DNA of 64,000 nt from Pomacea canaliculata (Eukaryota > Mollusca > Gastropoda > Architaenioglossa > Ampullariidae). Numbering within the stretch: the first letter of the stretch is position 1; every line of letters starts with the position of its first letter. The DNA lies in assembly GCF_003073045.1 (NCBI RefSeq), contig NC_037592.1:6127924-6191923 (forward strand), written 5' to 3'. Of the stretch, positions 60,827-64,000 are shown piece after piece. Under the pieces are notes generated by a model. That model was not told the DNA's origin. It saw only the letters and a program-made list of their open reading frames with translations, and did no database searches. Position numbers and translations under genes: made by a program.

Positions 60827-63800
60827 ATGTCCTCGACACCCATGGACTGCAATCCACAACCTGAGTCTTCAGGACTTGTCATCAGCCCGCGCATGTCTCA
60901 CTCGGACACAAGCATGTCACTAATAAGTAAGACACTGGACTTAACAGCAGCCGCCGAGTCTGGTAACTGGACTCTTCTCGACGATTGGCTGAGCTCCGAT
61001 GACGTCACGAGATGTGATGTAGAACAAAGCTACATACTCCACAGACTGGCAGCAGCACCGGAAGTCAGTCTCTCGCTTGCACGAGATATTTTAACGAAAA
61101 TATTGAAACATAAAGTAGACATCAACATGGTGGATACAAACGGTGACACAGCTGTCGTGGTGGCTGCCAGATGTGACAACACAAAGATGGTGATGGAGCT
61201 TCTATCCCGACAGGCAGCTCTACCACCTGATGTAACACACGTGTGTTCTTTCTTGCAGACTCTGACTAACAACTGGAAACCACAAGAGACGCCTTATATG
61301 CACGCGCTTGTTGTCAAACTGTTGTGGGACAGACTACAAGACACAGCACTACACAGCTGTCACAAACAGCTTCACCACACACTGGTCCGGCTGGCAGTCA
61401 CGTTTCACACGTCACTTGTACGTGAAATGTTTGTAACAGAACAACAAGTGAACACTGTAGACAGTGAGGGGATGGCCGTGTTACACAGGTTAGCCATGTT
61501 TGATAGCGATGACCATGTCCGTGTTGTGCTCTTTCTCATCAGCAAAGGTGCCAACGTTAATCTACAGACCACGACAGGTGACACACCTCTACATGTTGCT
61601 GCCAAACACAAGAGCTGGGCGATAATGGAGGTTTTGTTACACCGACAAGCCAAAAGTGATGTGGTTGATTGTGAACAACGTTCAGTTTTACACAAAATGG
61701 CTTCTTATGCTAACCCTAAATGCTTCTCAGAAGTCAATGACATCCTTCCGTTGTTATTCCATAACAACACCGACATCAACAAAAGGGACAGAGAAGGAAA
61801 CACAGCCTTACACCTGGCAGCACTCGCCGGTAACATGGGGTTTGTGAAGACATTGTTACATCATGGTGCTCGTGCTGATGGTGTTAATGGCGAAAACAAA
61901 ACAGTGCTACACATGATGGCGATCAGTAGAAGTAAACATCTTTTGAGTAATGACTCATGTAGGAACATTTTGTCACTCATATTAAACAAAGGAGCAGATG
62001 TTCACAGGACCGATTGTTACGGGCACTTAGCTGTACATCTTGCTGCAAAACATAACAAATGGGACTTTGTAGAATTTCTGTCCAGATATTTAAGCGACCT
62101 TTCTCATCCTGACCGTGAAGGATTCAATATCTTGCACAGATTTGCGATACAATCATCCTCCAAACAGCTTCATTTGTTTTACCAGCTGTGTCACAAGGTT
62201 GGTGATATAAATGCAAGAAGTAGAAGCGGTGACGCAGCGGTACACCTGGCTGCTAAATATCAGAACTGGGACACACTGCAGATGCTGGTCCAACAGGGCG
62301 CACTAATCAACGAACCAGACAGTGAAGGTTGTTGCCTTTTTCAGATATTAGCTAAGGCAGGAAAAATAGAGAAATTGGCTTTCTGTTTGCTTAGGGAAGA
62401 GCAGGAATTGTACTGTAACAGTCGTTTTTTGTATAAAGCCAGAAAACTCACTACCGAACAGGTTTGGTCAGTTATCGTAAAGTACATGGGAAATATAAAC
62501 CAGGTAGATTCTGAGGGTTTGACTCTCGTTCAAAGACTTGTTATGAGCAAAGAAGGTCAACTCCACACTTATATATTCTGTCGCCTTCTTGAGCTCGGCG
62601 CTGACGTCACCTGTCGTGACGCAAACGGCGACACTGTGTGTCATCTGGCGGCTAGAAATGGCCACTGGGAGATTGTCCGATACCTTTTGGAGCTTGGAGA
62701 AGGAACGGACAACCTAGACAGCGATGGTTTGTCAGTTCTTCATAGAGCAGCAAAAGCAAATACAGAAATAGCACGAGATGTGCTTTCCTACATTCTACAA
62801 CGGAATCCTGACTTACACAAGCGAACAAGACAGGGAGACACAGCCGTACATGTGGCCGCCAGATGCCAACAATGGGAGACTGTCAAGACCTTAACTAAAC
62901 TCGGGGCAAACATTTTTGACTACGATAGTCAAAACACAAGCGTTCTGCAGAGAATGATTAGATGTCCCTCTTCAATCAGAATCGAGCTATCAATTCTACA
63001 AAATTCAACCGCAACATACACAGCTCAACAGTTGACCAACTCACTTTTGTTAAAAGCAGCGCAAGTCTGTAGACTGAATGTAGTTCGATTTCTGTTGGAT
63101 CAAGGGGTTAGTATACACCAACGTGACTCGGAAGGTCTTAGTCTTTTACATCACATAGCGAAAACAAGAGAATATTTCTCGATCGACATGACTGAACATC
63201 TTGAATACTTTCTGGATAAGGGCATTTGCTTGGAAGATAAATGTCCGAATGGCAACACACCTCTACACTTGGCTGCTAAGTCTGATAACTGGGATTTGGT
63301 CAATTATTTAGTGGAGCAAGGAGCAAGCATTCAAGACCCTGACAGTGAGGGCTTCTTTGTTCTCCAGCGACTGGCCATGTCCAGCAGTTATGATGAGAAT
63401 CAGCGGGAATTCCTAAGACTTGTCATCAAAAAAGGAGCTGATGTCAAAGCGCGTGACTCCAACGGAAACTCTCTGCTTCATCTTGGTGGCAAAGCGAACA
63501 ACTGGTCATTTGTTTTACATATCATACAAGAGTCTAATAACCTAGAACCAGAAGAGCTTGACAATGATGGCTTCAACTTGTTGCATAGGTTAGCACTGTT
63601 TGACGAGTGCTCAAATTGGATGGAGAAACTTTTGAACAAAAACTTTAATTTATGTGGTAATGGCGACACTTGTTTGCTTCTGGCTGCATATTTTCTGGAT
63701 AAGGGCATTGGCTTGGAAGATAAATGTCCGAATGGCAACACACCTCTACACTTGGCTGCTAAATCTGATCATTGGGGTTTAGTCAATTATTTAGTGAAGC

Positions 63801-64000
63801 AAGGGGCAAACATTCAAGACCCTGACAGTGACGGCGTCTATGTGCTCCAGAGATTGGCCATGTACAGTGAGTATGGTGAGAAACACATTGAAATTCTTCG
63901 ACTTCTCATCACGAATGGTGCAGATGTGAACATACTTGACTGCAATGGTGACTCTATTTTACACCTTAGCGCCAAAGCCAACAATTGGAGTTTTGTTCGT
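60827..64000 (+). CDS. Copy F: giant ankyrin-repeat (ASB-like) protein, 5' part, runs off the window
   Basis: It is open for 1058 codons from the start MSSTPMDCNPQPESSG to the window edge; frame checks near 62228, 62342, 62882 and 63242 show no break. The first 200 residues are nearly identical to copy D, with the same leader and acceptor. Further on it diverges, with the region at 62340-62460 poorly matching any other copy. A 161-residue segment is tandemly duplicated near the right end. The SOCS box and tail expected from the family lie beyond the window, so this is a partial call. If complete it would be the second functional gene of the array. Confidence 0.85.
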   Translation, partial: MSSTPMDCNPQPESSGLVISPRMSHSDTSMSLISKTLDLTAAAESGNWTLLDDWLSSDDVTRCDVEQSYILHRLAAAPEVSLSLARDILTKILKHKVDINMVDTNGDTAVVVAARCDNTKMVMELLSRQAALPPDVTHVCSFLQTLTNNWKPQETPYMHALVVKLLWDRLQDTALHSCHKQLHHTLVRLAVTFHTSLVREMFVTEQQVNTVDSEGMAVLHRLAMFDSDDHVRVVLFLISKGANVNLQTTTGDTPLHVAAKHKSWAIMEVLLHRQAKSDVVDCEQRSVLHKMASYANPKCFSEVNDILPLLFHNNTDINKRDREGNTALHLAALAGNMGFVKTLLHHGARADGVNGENKTVLHMMAISRSKHLLSNDSCRNILSLILNKGADVHRTDCYGHLAVHLAAKHNKWDFVEFLSRYLSDLSHPDREGFNILHRFAIQSSSKQLHLFYQLCHKVGDINARSRSGDAAVHLAAKYQNWDTLQMLVQQGALINEPDSEGCCLFQILAKAGKIEKLAFCLLREEQELYCNSRFLYKARKLTTEQVWSVIVKYMGNINQVDSEGLTLVQRLVMSKEGQLHTYIFCRLLELGADVTCRDANGDTVCHLAARNGHWEIVRYLLELGEGTDNLDSDGLSVLHRAAKANTEIARDVLSYILQRNPDLHKRTRQGDTAVHVAARCQQWETVKTLTKLGANIFDYDSQNTSVLQRMIRCPSSIRIELSILQNSTATYTAQQLTNSLLLKAAQVCRLNVVRFLLDQGVSIHQRDSEGLSLLHHIAKTREYFSIDMTEHLEYFLDKGICLEDKCPNGNTPLHLAAKSDNWDLVNYLVEQGASIQDPDSEGFFVLQRLAMSSSYDENQREFLRLVIKKGADVKARDSNGNSLLHLGGKANNWSFVLHIIQESNNLEPEELDNDGFNLLHRLALFDECSNWMEKLLNKNFNLCGNGDTCLLLAAYFLDKGIGLEDKCPNGNTPLHLAAKSDHWGLVNYLVKQGANIQDPDSDGVYVLQRLAMYSEYGEKHIEILRLLITNGADVNILDCNGDSILHLSAKANNWSFVR
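63206..64000 (+). repeat. In-frame 483-bp tandem duplication inside copy F
   Basis: YFLDKGICLEDKCPNGNTPL starts at 63206 and YFLDKGIGLEDKCPNGNTPL starts again at 63689, exactly 161 codons later. The join reads GDTCLLLAA|YFLDKGIG, where other copies continue LLLAAKRDNW or LLLAAKRENW. The first block resembles copy E (SSSY, GNSLLHLGGKANNW), the second copy D (YSEYGEKH, LHLSAK, NNWSFVR). Confidence 0.88.

Noticed and set aside
1-64000. tRNA or rRNA genes
   Set aside because: None recognised; the only tRNA-like sequence is the primer-binding site of the LTR element.

Overview
The window is animal nuclear DNA. Coding exons are preceded by spliced 5' UTR exons with GT/AG borders, and the DNA transposons (hAT, Kolobok), LINE tails and Gmr1-type LTR retroelement are all metazoan kinds. 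An invertebrate, perhaps a mollusc or other lophotrochozoan, is my best guess, but nothing in the window fixes the species.

The main content is one gene family. Six copies lie head to tail on the + strand, called A to F here: A 1358-7834, B about 10936-14000, C 18143-22830, D 28632-35690, E about 45098-48775, and F from 60827 past the right edge. Only D is complete and open (2352 residues in a single coding exon). F is open for all 1058 codons present. A, C and E are interrupted, and B is a noisy sequence around a 100-N assembly gap. The proteins are long stacks of ankyrin repeats ending in a SOCS box (in D, SLQSLCRLTV followed by LPIPP) and, in A, C and D, an acidic Ser/Asp tail. This is the ASB layout (ankyrin repeat plus SOCS box). 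ASB proteins are substrate receptors of Elongin B/C-Cullin-5-Rbx2 ubiquitin ligases, but known ones are several times smaller. A family of giant, recombining ASB-like receptors is the most notable thing here.

The copies recombine both within and between themselves. D carries a 92-residue module three times. F has an in-frame 483-bp tandem duplication that joins an E-like block to a D-like block. C and E have lost about 1.7 and 1.3 kb from the middle of the array. A, D and F share a nearly identical tract near the 5' end that looks like gene conversion. The promoter and first-exon unit is also duplicated: two versions lie upstream of D and three exon-1-like units upstream of F, all ending in a conserved CAG|GT donor.

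Transposable elements date and break the array. A 443-bp hAT-type MITE with an 8-bp target duplication sits in D's 5' intron, and F has the matching empty site. A broken Gmr1-like LTR element (integrase before reverse transcriptase, tRNA-Trp primer site) occupies about 39.0-45.1 kb where the 5' half of E should be. A decayed Kolobok transposon (50604-54219, TTAA duplication) lies between E and F. Two related LINE 3' ends lie at 25.2 and 38.7 kb. The remaining intergenic DNA is AT-rich and shows no convincing gene.
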